Shown piece after piece: positions 7,876 to 16,639 of a stretch of 64,000 nt of DNA. The notes beneath the pieces were generated by a model. That model was given only the letters and a program-made list of their open reading frames with translations. It did no database searches and was not told where the DNA came from. Source of the stretch: an uncultured Kangiella sp. (GTDB lineage: Bacteria; Pseudomonadota; Gammaproteobacteria; Enterobacterales; Kangiellaceae); assembly GCA_947503345.1 (NCBI GenBank), contig CANNCW010000001.1, forward strand, positions 62,001 to 126,000. The letters run 5' to 3'. Position 1 is the first letter of the stretch. Each line of letters begins with the position of its first letter. The translations under genes were made by a program, and so were the position numbers.

Positions 7876-9732
7876 ATGGAATTTATAGATAAGCCACAAA
7901 GCGTTAGAGAATACGAGCAACTTGATAAGGAAAAGCTTTTAGCTTATCTGAATCAAAAACTAAAGATTCAAGCTAATGAACTCGAGTTATTACAATATCC
8001 AGGTGGTAATTCTAACTTGACCTATCGCATATCCTTAGCAGGTAAGGATTATATTCTGCGTCGTCCTCCATTTGGCACTAAAGCCAAAAGTGCTCATGAT
8101 ATGGGGCGTGAATTTACAGTTCTTTCCAACCTAAATAAACACTTTGGTAAAGCACCCGAAGTGATTTTATTTTGTGACGATAAATCTATTATTGGTTCAG
8201 AGTTTTACTTAATGAAAGCTATCGAAGGAATTATTTTCCGTAAGAAGCCACCCAAAGGATTAACTGTTACTCCCGACCAAGCGAAACAACTTTGTCAGGA
8301 CATGGTGAAAACTTTAGTGGAGCTTCACTCTATTGATATTGAGCAAACGAAGCTTAAAGATTTAGGCACCATGCAGGGCTATGTTGAGCGCCAAGTCAAA
8401 GGTTGGGCCAAGCGCTACCGTAATGCCAAGACTGATGATGTACCCAATGGCGAGTCAGTTATCGAATGGTTAGAAACCAATATGCCCGCAGATTTCGATA
8501 AGTCCACTTTAATCCATAACGACTATAAATTTGATAACTTGGTTTTGAAACTTAAAGATGATTCTCTTGATATTATTGGTGTTCTTGATTGGGAAATGAC
8601 CACTTTAGGTCACCCCCTAATGGACTTAGGTTCTTCACTTGCTTATTGGGTGGAAGCGACCGATCCGCCAACGATGCAGGCGTTAAGAACTATGCCAACC
8701 CAAATCAATGGCATGATGAAGCGCGATGAAATTGTACAACTTTATTCGCAACTCTCAGGTATCGAGATTGAAGACTTCACTTACTATTATGTATTCGGCC
8801 TTTTCCGTTTAGCAGGCATTGTTCAGCAAATTTACTACCGCTATTATCATGGCCAAACCCAAGACAAACGCTTTGCACAATTTGGACAAGTTTGTGGGAG
8901 CTTATTAGCCAAAGCGCAAGAACAAATTAACCAGTATCAACGAAAACAACAATTGTCACAGCCGCAAGGAGATAATCCAATGTTTAATTTACAAGGTAAA
9001 GTCGCGCTAATTTCTGGCGCAAGCCGTGGTATTGGCGAAGCAACAGCTAAATTATTAGCGCAAAACGGCGCCCATGTAATTTTAACTAGTCGTAGCAAAG
9101 ATTCTTTAGAAAAAGTGGCGCAAGACATCAAAGATTCCGATGGCAAAGTTTCGGTAATGCCCTGCCATATTGGCGAACCAGAATCTATCGACAAGTTATT
9201 TACGGATATTCAAACCGAATTTGGCAAACTGGATATTCTTGTGAATAACGCTGCGACTAACCCCTACTTTGGACATGTGCTTGAAATGCCTGTGGAAGCT
9301 TTTGATAAAACTATTGAGGTAAATATCAAAGGTTATTTCTTGATGAGCCAAAAAGCTGGTCAACTGATGAAAAACAATGGTGGCGGTGCCATGGTAAATA
9401 TCGCCTCTGTAAACGGTAAAACACCAGCGCCAATGCAAGCGGTTTACTCAATGACAAAATCCGCAGTCATCTCCATGACTCAAGCCTTTGCTAAAGAGTG
9501 TGCCCCTTTTAATATTCGCGTCAATGCTATATTACCAGGCTTAACCGATACAAAGTTCGCCTCTGCATTGACTCAAAACGATCAAATGCTCAAAATGATC
9601 TTACCGCTAATCCCCATGGGCAGAATGGCACAGCCCGAAGAAATAGCGCCAAGCATCGTGTTTTTAGTTTCCGATGCTGCGAGTTATGTGACTGGGACTT
9701 GTTTGAGCGTGGATGGTGGTTATTTGAGTTGA
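7876..9732 (+). CDS. Phosphotransferase (ACAD10/11 kinase-like) fused to an SDR
   Basis: A single open frame of 618 residues joins two enzymes. Residues 1 to about 355 are an aminoglycoside-phosphotransferase-type kinase with the catalytic loop LIHNDYKFDN (about 212-221) and the metal-binding VLDWE (about 238), as in the kinase domain of ACAD10/11 and in LvaA. Residues 369-618 are a classical SDR: ISGASRGIGEA, VNNAATNP, VNIAS, VYSMTKSA. The join is a Q/K-rich linker. An in-frame ATG at 8980 with its own AAGGAG suggests that two adjacent genes lost their stop codon and fused, or that a free SDR is also made. Expected role: phosphorylation of a hydroxyacyl-CoA plus an oxidation or reduction step. 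Confidence 0.85.
   Translation: MEFIDKPQSVREYEQLDKEKLLAYLNQKLKIQANELELLQYPGGNSNLTYRISLAGKDYILRRPPFGTKAKSAHDMGREFTVLSNLNKHFGKAPEVILFCDDKSIIGSEFYLMKAIEGIIFRKKPPKGLTVTPDQAKQLCQDMVKTLVELHSIDIEQTKLKDLGTMQGYVERQVKGWAKRYRNAKTDDVPNGESVIEWLETNMPADFDKSTLIHNDYKFDNLVLKLKDDSLDIIGVLDWEMTTLGHPLMDLGSSLAYWVEATDPPTMQALRTMPTQINGMMKRDEIVQLYSQLSGIEIEDFTYYYVFGLFRLAGIVQQIYYRYYHGQTQDKRFAQFGQVCGSLLAKAQEQINQYQRKQQLSQPQGDNPMFNLQGKVALISGASRGIGEATAKLLAQNGAHVILTSRSKDSLEKVAQDIKDSDGKVSVMPCHIGEPESIDKLFTDIQTEFGKLDILVNNAATNPYFGHVLEMPVEAFDKTIEVNIKGYFLMSQKAGQLMKNNGGGAMVNIASVNGKTPAPMQAVYSMTKSAVISMTQAFAKECAPFNIRVNAILPGLTDTKFASALTQNDQMLKMILPLIPMGRMAQPEEIAPSIVFLVSDAASYVTGTCLSVDGGYLS
8966..8982 (+). promoter_or_regulatory. Internal ribosome binding site and ATG inside the kinase-SDR fusion
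   Basis: AAGGAG at 8966-8971 is followed after eight bases by an in-frame ATG at 8980, exactly where the SDR domain begins (MFNLQGK). This is a better Shine-Dalgarno than most in the window. It may give a separate 250-residue SDR in addition to the 618-residue fusion, or it may be a relic of the former separate gene. Confidence 0.6.
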
Positions 9733-9757
9733 ATATTAAACAATTAAGGAGCTTGAA

Positions 9758-10219
9758 TTGAAGGATTTAACACAAGAAAGATACGTATTTTGGAGGTTTG
9801 CAACTCAAGACTTTTACGACTGTAGCGCAACATTAAAGTTAATTAATGAAACTACGAATAAGCGAATCAAAGCATCTTTATTCAAATATGCTGTGATTGC
9901 ATACTGTAGACCATTTAGCGGGAATGAAGCCATGTATAAAGAACAAAGCTGGACAATAGATATAAACTGGGTAGATAACTTAGAACTTCACAATGAACTC
10001 ATCGAATTGCGGTCTAAATTGTTCGCTCACAAAGATATACCATATCTAAAGCCTACTTTAGGTAACGTCGGTGATATGTACCCTATTAGCATGAAAGGCG
10101 TATATTACGATCAGTATATCGCTATGGTAGAGCCATTATTAGCTTTATCAAACTCGATGCTAGAAACTGTAAAAGAAAAAGCTAATAATTATAAAAAGCA
10201 ATTCTTTGAATCGAACTAA
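9758..10219 (+). CDS. Small HEPN-like protein, function unknown
   Basis: A 153-residue protein with a TTG start at 9758, supported by AAGGAG (9746-9751) six bases before it. It is predicted helical and soluble. The segment ELIELRSKLFAHKD carries R-x5-H, within the R-x4-6-H pattern of HEPN domains, and its surroundings recall the AbiU2-type HEPN group. Many HEPN proteins are RNases in defence or toxin systems, but no nucleotidyltransferase, antitoxin or other partner lies beside it. It follows the kinase-SDR gene by 25 bases on the same strand and may be read through from it. HEPN assignment is tentative. Confidence 0.5.
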   Translation: MKDLTQERYVFWRFATQDFYDCSATLKLINETTNKRIKASLFKYAVIAYCRPFSGNEAMYKEQSWTIDINWVDNLELHNELIELRSKLFAHKDIPYLKPTLGNVGDMYPISMKGVYYDQYIAMVEPLLALSNSMLETVKEKANNYKKQFFESN

Positions 10220-10228
10220 ATTTAATTA

Positions 10229-11125
10229 ATGACTAAACTCTTTAACTCCACCCTCTTCCTCTACATCTTCACTGTCATCGTTTGGGGAAGCACTTGGTTT
10301 ACCATTGAGTATCAGCTGGGCGTAGTGCCACACGAATACTCCAGTTTTTACCGTTTCATTCTGGCAAGTTTCATACTGTTCGCTTATTGCTTTTATAAAA
10401 AGCTTAACCTAACTTTCAGCTTAAAACACCACCTATGGATGGCATTATTAGGTTTAACGCTTTTCTGCTTAAATTACTTAATGGTTTACGAAGCGCAGGT
10501 TTATTTAACCTCTGCCATGGCGTCGGTAATTTTTTCCGCGGTATTAATCGTCAATATTTTCAATTCATGGCTATTCTTCAAAACACCCATTAGCAAAGAA
10601 GTCATTATTGGCGCAGTTATTGGCTTACTAGGAATAGTGCTCATCTTCTGGAAAGACTTAGGTGACTTTAGTTTTGAGAACAAAACTCTGTACGGATTAG
10701 CTATTTCATTACTCGGCGTGTTAGCGGCCTCTATAGGCAACATGGTTTCTGTCAAAACTCAAAAGTATGAATTGCCAGTGATTCAAATGAACGCCTATGC
10801 CATGGGCTATGGTGCGCTACTAAGCTTATTTATCGGTCTAGTTCAAGGCAAAGCAGTCATCTATGACACAGCCCCATCTTACAGCATTAGTATGCTTTAT
10901 TTATCACTATTCGGTTCCGTGTTAGCCTTTGGCGCCTACTTAACCTTGCTCCGCAGAATAGGTATTCACAAGGCCACGTACGTTGTCGTCATGTTCCCCG
11001 CAGTTGCGCTAGTTATATCCACCTTCTTTGAAGACTTCGTTTGGACATGGCCAATCGCTCTAGGAATTATTTTGATCGGAATCGGAAATTTGTTTGTTGT
11101 AAATAGAAAGGATTTATCGAAATAA
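10229..11125 (+). CDS. EamA-family (DMT) transporter
   Basis: A 298-residue integral membrane protein with ten hydrophobic helices in two EamA repeats, the first opening with the motif VIVWGSTWFTIEYQLG and SSFYRFI. The family exports amino acids, metabolites or drugs from the cytoplasm; the substrate cannot be read from sequence. It begins nine bases after the HEPN-like gene and ends five bases from the convergent slyX, with no terminator visible in that gap. Confidence 0.88.
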   Translation: MTKLFNSTLFLYIFTVIVWGSTWFTIEYQLGVVPHEYSSFYRFILASFILFAYCFYKKLNLTFSLKHHLWMALLGLTLFCLNYLMVYEAQVYLTSAMASVIFSAVLIVNIFNSWLFFKTPISKEVIIGAVIGLLGIVLIFWKDLGDFSFENKTLYGLAISLLGVLAASIGNMVSVKTQKYELPVIQMNAYAMGYGALLSLFIGLVQGKAVIYDTAPSYSISMLYLSLFGSVLAFGAYLTLLRRIGIHKATYVVVMFPAVALVISTFFEDFVWTWPIALGIILIGIGNLFVVNRKDLSK

Positions 11126-11129
11126 TATA

Positions 11130-11357
11130 TCAATAATGCGGTGGCAATTCATCAGCAGGATTGAACCCCTTATTCGGCATTTGGTTTTCCATGTCTTGAA
11201 TTTTTTCACCAATCAATAAGAATCGTTGTTCCATTTTACGGATAATGGCATCTTGCTTGGTGATTACTTCGTTGAGCTGCTCAATGGTGTCTTCTTGGAA
11301 TGCCATCTTGGTTTCCAGATCTTGCAGTTGTTGTTCAAGCTGTTCTAATTTATCCAT
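11130..11357 (-). CDS. slyX: SlyX family protein
   Basis: About 75 residues, almost all a heptad-rich coiled coil, ending in the family hallmark ADELPPHY. The frame opens at TTG 11360, but the ATG at 11357 is the natural start. SlyX is conserved in gammaproteobacteria with no firm function. It is the last gene of the run rdgC, unknown 486-residue protein, ychJ, slyX. Confidence 0.88.
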   Translation of the reverse strand: MDKLEQLEQQLQDLETKMAFQEDTIEQLNEVITKQDAIIRKMEQRFLLIGEKIQDMENQMPNKGFNPADELPPHY

Positions 11358-11369
11358 CAATTTTTCTCA

Positions 11370-11843
11370 CTATTTTAAATGGCACTTCTTTGCCTTCAAA
11401 CCACTCTGGCAAGGACAAGGTTCGTTACGTGAAATTTTTTCTATCATTTTAGGCTGATAGTCACCATCGGTATAATACCATTGACCAGCTTCATGGACGA
11501 AATTTGAAGTTTCATGTAAACAATGCAATTTATCCTTTTCAATGAAGTAAGCTTTAAAGTTTACCCTTCCTGAACCTGCCTTTGTTTCAGAGTCCAATAC
11601 TTCAAGTCGACACCACTCAGTTGACTCTGCGCTTTTCTGATAATCTTCAACTGTCCCATTACGATAGTCTGGATGGTGCGTATCGAATATATATTGCCCT
11701 AACCCAAGCGCAAAAGCGCTATAACGTGAGTGCATCAAAGTTTCTGGTATATCTGCTTTTGACAAGCCTTTATGTATTAGCTCACAACAATCTTTATATT
11801 GATTAGCACTTTCAGCTTGGTTATTTTGGCAAGGGCAAATCAT
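11370..11843 (-). CDS. ychJ: YchJ-family (UPF0225) SEC-C motif protein
   Basis: A 157-residue protein with an N-terminal cysteine cluster (ICPCQ, YKDCC), the family segment LMHSRYSAFALG in the middle, and a C-terminal SEC-C zinc-binding motif, EPCPCQSGLKAKKCH. SEC-C tails bind zinc and often ribosomal or Sec partners; the function of YchJ is unknown. Its ATG overlaps the stop of the upstream gene (TAATG), so translation is coupled. Confidence 0.88.
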   Translation of the reverse strand: MICPCQNNQAESANQYKDCCELIHKGLSKADIPETLMHSRYSAFALGLGQYIFDTHHPDYRNGTVEDYQKSAESTEWCRLEVLDSETKAGSGRVNFKAYFIEKDKLHCLHETSNFVHEAGQWYYTDGDYQPKMIEKISRNEPCPCQSGLKAKKCHLK

Positions 11844-13303
11844 TAGTTTTTTGTTTCTGGTAATTCACAATAGCCAAACATACACTTATCTTTAATTTGA
11901 TCGCGAATAGCTTCGGGTAACTGCTTTTCCCACTCGCCTTGTCCTAGAGGAATTTCTTGAGCAATGTTTTTTGCTGAAATATGCAAATTTTCATCATTCC
12001 AATTTTCAGTTGCAACCAAAAGTTTATTATCTTTTAAGTGTTGTAATAAGTAGTGAGTATTTTCTGAAACTTTTACATTGTCTAGCGTAATCAAACCGCC
12101 ATTTACGCGAGTTGGGTATACGTAAACATTGGTATTGCCGGAGAACAGTTTACCCATGGCCTCTAAGATTCCACCTTCTAAGCCATCATAATATTTTTCA
12201 TTAAATAGCTGATCAAAATCTAAAATACTTAACACAATACCAATACGATTTTGAGTATAGCGGCGCATCCAAGAACGTAAACGGAAGAAGCGTAAGTAAT
12301 CTGAAATTAAAACGTTGTAGCCAAGTTTGTTTAACAAATCCACTCGCGCTAAGAAACTGACATCATTATCTTCGCCATCGGTGGCGAGTTCTGCCATGGT
12401 AATTTCTGCAACCGTACAAACCTTTTCAGGATCGATGCCATCTTCTTTTAAAAACTGCTGCATAGCAGCTTCCGTCATATCCACATGAACTTTCGTTGGC
12501 GGTTTAAAAGAGCCACGAATAACCATGACATCTTTTTTACGTAGTAAACTTCCAGGAACTTCTGAGTCGCCCTGCTCGCCAAACATAACCGCACGACAGC
12601 ACCAAGAACGAACCAAATGCAAATTCATTAAGCGGTTTTCAACATCCTTGAACTGTTCACCTGAGAAATGAATCAAATCCACTTCCATACGCTTTTGACC
12701 ATAGCCATCCACTAAATTATCTAACAAGGACTCAATAAACTGCTTTGGCTTATCGGCATAATTAAAAGCGCCATACACCACATTCACGCCAAAAATACCC
12801 AAAGCCTCCGATTGCTCACGGTTGGTATCGTCCAACATACGAACGTGCATAATAATTTCACTCGCAGGCGAATTCGCTTGCGGTTGTAATTTAATTCCAA
12901 TCCAACCATGGCATTCATTCTTTTGCGAATAGCTTCTAGCAGTTACCGTTGCTGCATAACTAAAATATTGAGTTTCTTCCGAACGAACTTCACCTAGACG
13001 TTTATGCAACAGTTCATATTCATGCCTCAACATTTGTTCTAGTCGCTCACGACTTACATAACGCCCAGCTTTGCCATAGATATCATCACTAACTTGCATG
13101 TCATAGGCAGACATGGTTTTTGCAACCGTGCCAGCCGCAGCACCCGCCGAGAAGAACTGACGAGCAACTTCCTGACCAGCCCCAATTTCAACAATAGTGC
13201 CGTATTGATTATTGTTTAAGTTAACCGCTAAAGCTTTTTGCTCAGTGCTTAAACTTTTGTCATGTCCACTTTTACTATCTATACTTTTGTCTGCTTCGCT
13301 CAC
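11843..13303 (-). CDS. Conserved protein of unknown function (486 residues)
   Basis: I recognise this as a widespread soluble bacterial family but cannot assign a function. Conserved-looking segments are YGTIVEIGAGQEVARQFF, AAGTVAKTMSAYDM, SDDIYG and RYVSRERLEQML near the N-terminus, and SDYLRFFRLRSWMRRYT and YPTRVNGG further on. No signal peptide, membrane helix or known catalytic motif is visible, so membrane-receptor labels sometimes given to relatives are unsupported. The start is GTG with TAGGA six bases upstream. It lies between rdgC (8-base gap) and ychJ (one-base overlap). Confidence 0.75.
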   Translation of the reverse strand: MSEADKSIDSKSGHDKSLSTEQKALAVNLNNNQYGTIVEIGAGQEVARQFFSAGAAAGTVAKTMSAYDMQVSDDIYGKAGRYVSRERLEQMLRHEYELLHKRLGEVRSEETQYFSYAATVTARSYSQKNECHGWIGIKLQPQANSPASEIIMHVRMLDDTNREQSEALGIFGVNVVYGAFNYADKPKQFIESLLDNLVDGYGQKRMEVDLIHFSGEQFKDVENRLMNLHLVRSWCCRAVMFGEQGDSEVPGSLLRKKDVMVIRGSFKPPTKVHVDMTEAAMQQFLKEDGIDPEKVCTVAEITMAELATDGEDNDVSFLARVDLLNKLGYNVLISDYLRFFRLRSWMRRYTQNRIGIVLSILDFDQLFNEKYYDGLEGGILEAMGKLFSGNTNVYVYPTRVNGGLITLDNVKVSENTHYLLQHLKDNKLLVATENWNDENLHISAKNIAQEIPLGQGEWEKQLPEAIRDQIKDKCMFGYCELPETKN

Positions 13304-13311
13304 AACTATTC

Positions 13312-14217
13312 CTAATCTTTCTCGCTATTCACTTTAAATATTGGCTTTAGTTCTGCAATAAATTGCGCCAAGGTTTGACTCATCAAAACAAAATCCGCAT
13401 CAAAACGCGCATAGTCTTCCGATTTATCAATGTCGTCATTTTCGCCCACTAATTCATCGCTGTATTTTATACTTTTGATTTGCAAGTCATGAGTGATTTG
13501 CGCATTAAAAGCTTCTTGATATTGGAAGCCCAACTTTTGTACCCAATAACCATCTTCAATCAAGTCAGTAATTAAATCATTCGTAGCTTGGGTATCTTTA
13601 AATTTCGCAACACGATCATCTTTTAAATCTTTAAGCTCATATTGGCCAGTTAGAGCCCAGCCTTCAGGCAAAGCGCTTAATAGCCATTGATTCATAATGG
13701 CACTTGGGTTCTCTTCACCGATGAGCTTGACCGCACCTAATGAACCTAAAGAGTCAATTAGCAACTGAACAAAAGTATCCGCCACACCATTAGAGCCTGC
13801 ATTCACCACTAACAAATTATTTCTAAAATCAAAATAACCAAATGTATGGCTCGACTTAGTTAGCGCATTCGGTTTTAACAAACTCAATATATCGTCTTTC
13901 AGCGCACTTTTTTCTTTCCCGTACACTTTACGCCCTTCCGCATCTTCAATCGCCTTGACCCGATCTTCGATCCGCTCTTTTAGCATACTGGCTGGTATTA
14001 CTTTCTGCTCTTTACGCAAACATAGCAAATGGCAACCATTGGCGGTGTGCACCAAAGATTCTAGGTTTCGATTTAATGGTGAAATCCAGCCTACTCGTTC
14101 AGCTTCTTGACGACCCACTTCTGAGAAACGATGCGATTCCAACTTTTCTGCTAGTGATTCGGCAGTTTCTTGGTTTTCATCTTTTAAAAGGTAAATATGG
14201 CAATTTTTAAACCACAT
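13312..14217 (-). CDS. rdgC: Recombination-associated protein RdgC
   Basis: A 301-residue protein with the RdgC opening MWFKNCHIYLL and conserved VGWISPLNR, VIPASMLKERIEDR and FDFRNNLLVVNA. RdgC forms a ring-shaped dimer on DNA and restrains RecA filament formation; it acts on the nucleoid. Length matches E. coli RdgC. First gene of the four-gene operon ending in slyX, divergent from the FKBP gene. Confidence 0.93.
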   Translation of the reverse strand: MWFKNCHIYLLKDENQETAESLAEKLESHRFSEVGRQEAERVGWISPLNRNLESLVHTANGCHLLCLRKEQKVIPASMLKERIEDRVKAIEDAEGRKVYGKEKSALKDDILSLLKPNALTKSSHTFGYFDFRNNLLVVNAGSNGVADTFVQLLIDSLGSLGAVKLIGEENPSAIMNQWLLSALPEGWALTGQYELKDLKDDRVAKFKDTQATNDLITDLIEDGYWVQKLGFQYQEAFNAQITHDLQIKSIKYSDELVGENDDIDKSEDYARFDADFVLMSQTLAQFIAELKPIFKVNSEKD

Positions 14218-14393
14218 AGCTCATTATTATTGATTAGTTTGCCTGCATTATCGCTAAATTCCCCTAAGAAGACACTAGCCATTCGTTATTTTTTATAAAT
14301 CTTTAAATTAAGTCCGTTTTAACCTTTAATTCTCCTGCTTAGCCCCAAGATACAGCTTTAACAAATTTATTCTTTAATTTATACGAGATTATT

Positions 14394-15008
14394 ATGGCAG
14401 ACTTTAATTCTACTGAAGCAAAAGCTTCTTACGGTATTGGCATGCAAATGGGTCAACAGGCTCATAGCGCTTTCCAAGGTGTTGAACTTGATGCATTAGT
14501 GGCAGGCATCCAAGATGCTTTTAACCGCCAAGCACCACAAGTTGATCCAAATGATATCAATGCTGCTTTCCAGGAAATCCAACAGCGTTTACAAGAACAG
14601 CAAGCTGCTGACGCTGAAAAGTATGCTGCAGAAGGCGAAGCTTTCTTAGCTGAGAATGCTAAACGTGAAGAAGTAACGGTTTTAGAGTCAGGCTTACAGT
14701 ATGAAGTGATTGAAGCAGGTACTGGCGAAACACCAACAGCCGCATCAACCGTTAAGACGCATTACGCAGGCACTTTAATCGATGGTAAAGAATTTGATAG
14801 CTCATACCGTCGTGGCCAGCCAGCTGAGTTCCCAGTAGGTGGCGTAATCAAAGGTTGGACAGAAGCATTGCAACTTATGCCTGTGGGTTCAAAGTGGAAA
14901 CTCTATATCCCTTATGACTTAGCTTACGGCGCGCAAGGTGCTGGTGGTGACATTGGCCCTTTCCAAGCTTTAATTTTTGATATTGAGCTTTTGGAAATTG
15001 TTGCTTAA
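14394..15008 (+). CDS. fklB: FKBP-type peptidyl-prolyl isomerase, FklB-like
   Basis: A 204-residue protein with no signal peptide, so probably cytosolic. Residues 1-90 are the helical dimerisation domain (ASYGIGMQMGQQ). Residues about 100-204 are the FKBP domain with HYAGTLIDGKEFDSSYRRGQPAEF, split here as HYAGTLIDG and FDSSYRRGQP, then GWTEALQLMPVGSKW and IPYDLAYG. It catalyses proline isomerisation and aids folding. Monocistronic, followed by a strong terminator. Confidence 0.9.
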   Translation: MADFNSTEAKASYGIGMQMGQQAHSAFQGVELDALVAGIQDAFNRQAPQVDPNDINAAFQEIQQRLQEQQAADAEKYAAEGEAFLAENAKREEVTVLESGLQYEVIEAGTGETPTAASTVKTHYAGTLIDGKEFDSSYRRGQPAEFPVGGVIKGWTEALQLMPVGSKWKLYIPYDLAYGAQGAGGDIGPFQALIFDIELLEIVA

Positions 15009-15022
15009 TTAAACGACGATTT

Positions 15023-15050
15023 AAAAAAGAGCCTGTACGGCTCTTTTTTT
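15023..15050 (+). terminator. Intrinsic terminator after fklB
   Basis: Stem GAGCC/GGCTC with a five-base loop, flanked by A-tract and T-tract, 15 bases after the fklB stop. Confidence 0.88.
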
Positions 15051-15230
15051 ATGTCTACAAATCATGACCAACATTCAAACCATCATTGTCAGTGGTTCTC
15101 TTAGATAGATTGTCGCCCATTTGAATAACAGCGCTCACAATGACAGTTCTTGCTTATTTAGCTATAAATGAACTAAAAAATAACGGCGTTGCCTATATAA
15201 TCAAGGTTTCAGCAATCTAACAATATTAAT

Positions 15231-16073
15231 ATGTCCTATAAACGCCTGCTTATTGTTTTTGTTTCAATTTTATTCCTACAGTCTTGTGGTTTGAAATTTT
15301 GGTATAACCGCATTGATTGGCTAGTGCTTTGGCAAATTGATGACTATGTTGAACTAAACTCTAAGCAAGAAGACCGTCTAGAATCTATTATCAATAAGCA
15401 TGTGGCTTGGCATCGTACTACCGAGCTTCCGCGTTATATAGCTTTAATCGAACAACTTGAAGTAGACTTCCGTCAAGGAACCGTTGAAGCTCGTTATGAA
15501 AATTATCGTGATCACTTAATCGATTATTATCAAACCATTAGCAATAGAATTGTAGATGATTTGGTTAATGAAATTGCTCTACTAGACGATGAGCAAGTGA
15601 CCGAGTTAATCAACAATACAAATGAAGCCGCAGAAAAGCGTTTTAAGAAACTCAAAAAACGGTCTAAAGAAGATGTTTTAGAAGATATCGAAGATAATAT
15701 CGCTGATGGTTATTCTGATTGGGCTGGCCGGTTAAATAAATCACAAAAGGGACTTATTAAAGAGTGGGTTGCACAAATAAAAGCTACCGCAGAATTAAGA
15801 TACGACAGCGCCAATCAATGGCGAAATGCATTTTCAAAAGCTCTAGTCAGTCGCGGAGAAGAACAAATTCAAAAAGAACTTAAAAGCCTTCTAACTAATC
15901 CCACTCAATTTCAGTCTGAAGAATTGCAACTAAAGAGTAAAGCTAACGATGACTTGGAAAAAAGATACATGATGGCTATTTATCACAGCTTGACAGAAAA
16001 ACAACGGAAGAAATTTTTGCGCAAGTTAAAAGGTTATAAAGAAGACTTTAATGACTTAATTAATGACGATTAA
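15231..16073 (+). CDS. DUF6279-type lipoprotein
   Basis: A 280-residue lipoprotein precursor: hydrophobic start and lipobox LQSCG, then the family opening FWYNRIDWLVLWQIDDYVEL. The remainder is charged and predicted helical (KKLKKRSKEDVLEDIEDNI). With Gly after the Cys and no Asp at +2, outer-membrane sorting is expected. The function is unknown. It stands alone, convergent with the YciI-like gene. Confidence 0.78.
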   Translation: MSYKRLLIVFVSILFLQSCGLKFWYNRIDWLVLWQIDDYVELNSKQEDRLESIINKHVAWHRTTELPRYIALIEQLEVDFRQGTVEARYENYRDHLIDYYQTISNRIVDDLVNEIALLDDEQVTELINNTNEAAEKRFKKLKKRSKEDVLEDIEDNIADGYSDWAGRLNKSQKGLIKEWVAQIKATAELRYDSANQWRNAFSKALVSRGEEQIQKELKSLLTNPTQFQSEELQLKSKANDDLEKRYMMAIYHSLTEKQRKKFLRKLKGYKEDFNDLINDD

Positions 16074-16104
16074 AGCCCTTTCAACAATATGAAATATTAA
16101 TTAT

Positions 16105-16143
16105 AGTTGCTTTAAATAATATAAGAGCAACTTTATATTTTTT
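16105..16143 (+). terminator. Probable terminator after the DUF6279 gene
   Basis: AGTTGCT (16105-16111) and AGCAACT (16126-16132) form a seven-pair stem with a 14-base loop, followed by an AT-rich tract with a T-run. The long loop lowers confidence. Confidence 0.5.
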
Positions 16144-16597
16144 CCTTTTGTATCGTTTTTTGAATTTTATTTATTTGTTGTAAAGCTGCTGAACCATAAT
16201 ACTGAGTTAAATCATAAGTGAAAATTCCAGCTTCTACAGTAGGATCTGTTTTGACCAATTCCTCTGCTTCCTCTAAGGTTTTTACATTCAAAATAAAAAG
16301 CCCACGCTTAGGTTTGTTTTTTGCAAGTGGTCCAGCTAATACCAATTTACCCTCTTCTGCCAATCGCCCCATATTCGAAAAATGCCCCTTAAATAACTCT
16401 GCTCTTTTTTCTTTATCCGTAATTAAAGCATCTTTCGGGCCAGTTTCTAAAATCACCAGAACATATGATTTCATGCCATAATCGTCAGCTCCTAATTCTT
16501 GGGCTAAATTTTCGTTATAACTTGCAGTACTAATTTCTTGAGCAGTAGTACAACTCAGCATAAATAATGCACTTAATAAAATAAGATTCTTTAACAT
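16133..16597 (-). CDS. Exported YciI-like protein
   Basis: A 154-residue protein: a hydrophobic signal ending MLSCTTAQ, then a YCII-related domain (YVLVILETGP, HFSNMGRLAEEGKLVLAGPL, RGLFILNVKTLEEAEELVKTDP, written here in parts). YciI domains are small ferredoxin-like folds of uncertain chemistry and are usually cytosolic; the added signal is less common. Met at the -3 position makes the lipobox imperfect, so it may be a lipoprotein or a periplasmic protein. Second in order behind the radical SAM gene but with a 43-base gap. Confidence 0.75.
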   Translation of the reverse strand: MLKNLILLSALFMLSCTTAQEISTASYNENLAQELGADDYGMKSYVLVILETGPKDALITDKEKRAELFKGHFSNMGRLAEEGKLVLAGPLAKNKPKRGLFILNVKTLEEAEELVKTDPTVEAGIFTYDLTQYYGSAALQQINKIQKTIQKEKI

Positions 16598-16639
16598 GAT
16601 AATACTCCTAATTTAAGATATAACTTTCATTGCTATTTG

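Noticed and set aside
9758..10219. A complete toxin-antitoxin or abortive-infection system at the HEPN-like gene
   Set aside because: No nucleotidyltransferase, antitoxin or second defence gene is beside it.
15051..15230. Inverted TCATTGT/ACAATGA arms as a regulatory RNA
   Set aside because: Arms are short and far apart with mismatched interior; more likely a decayed repeat.
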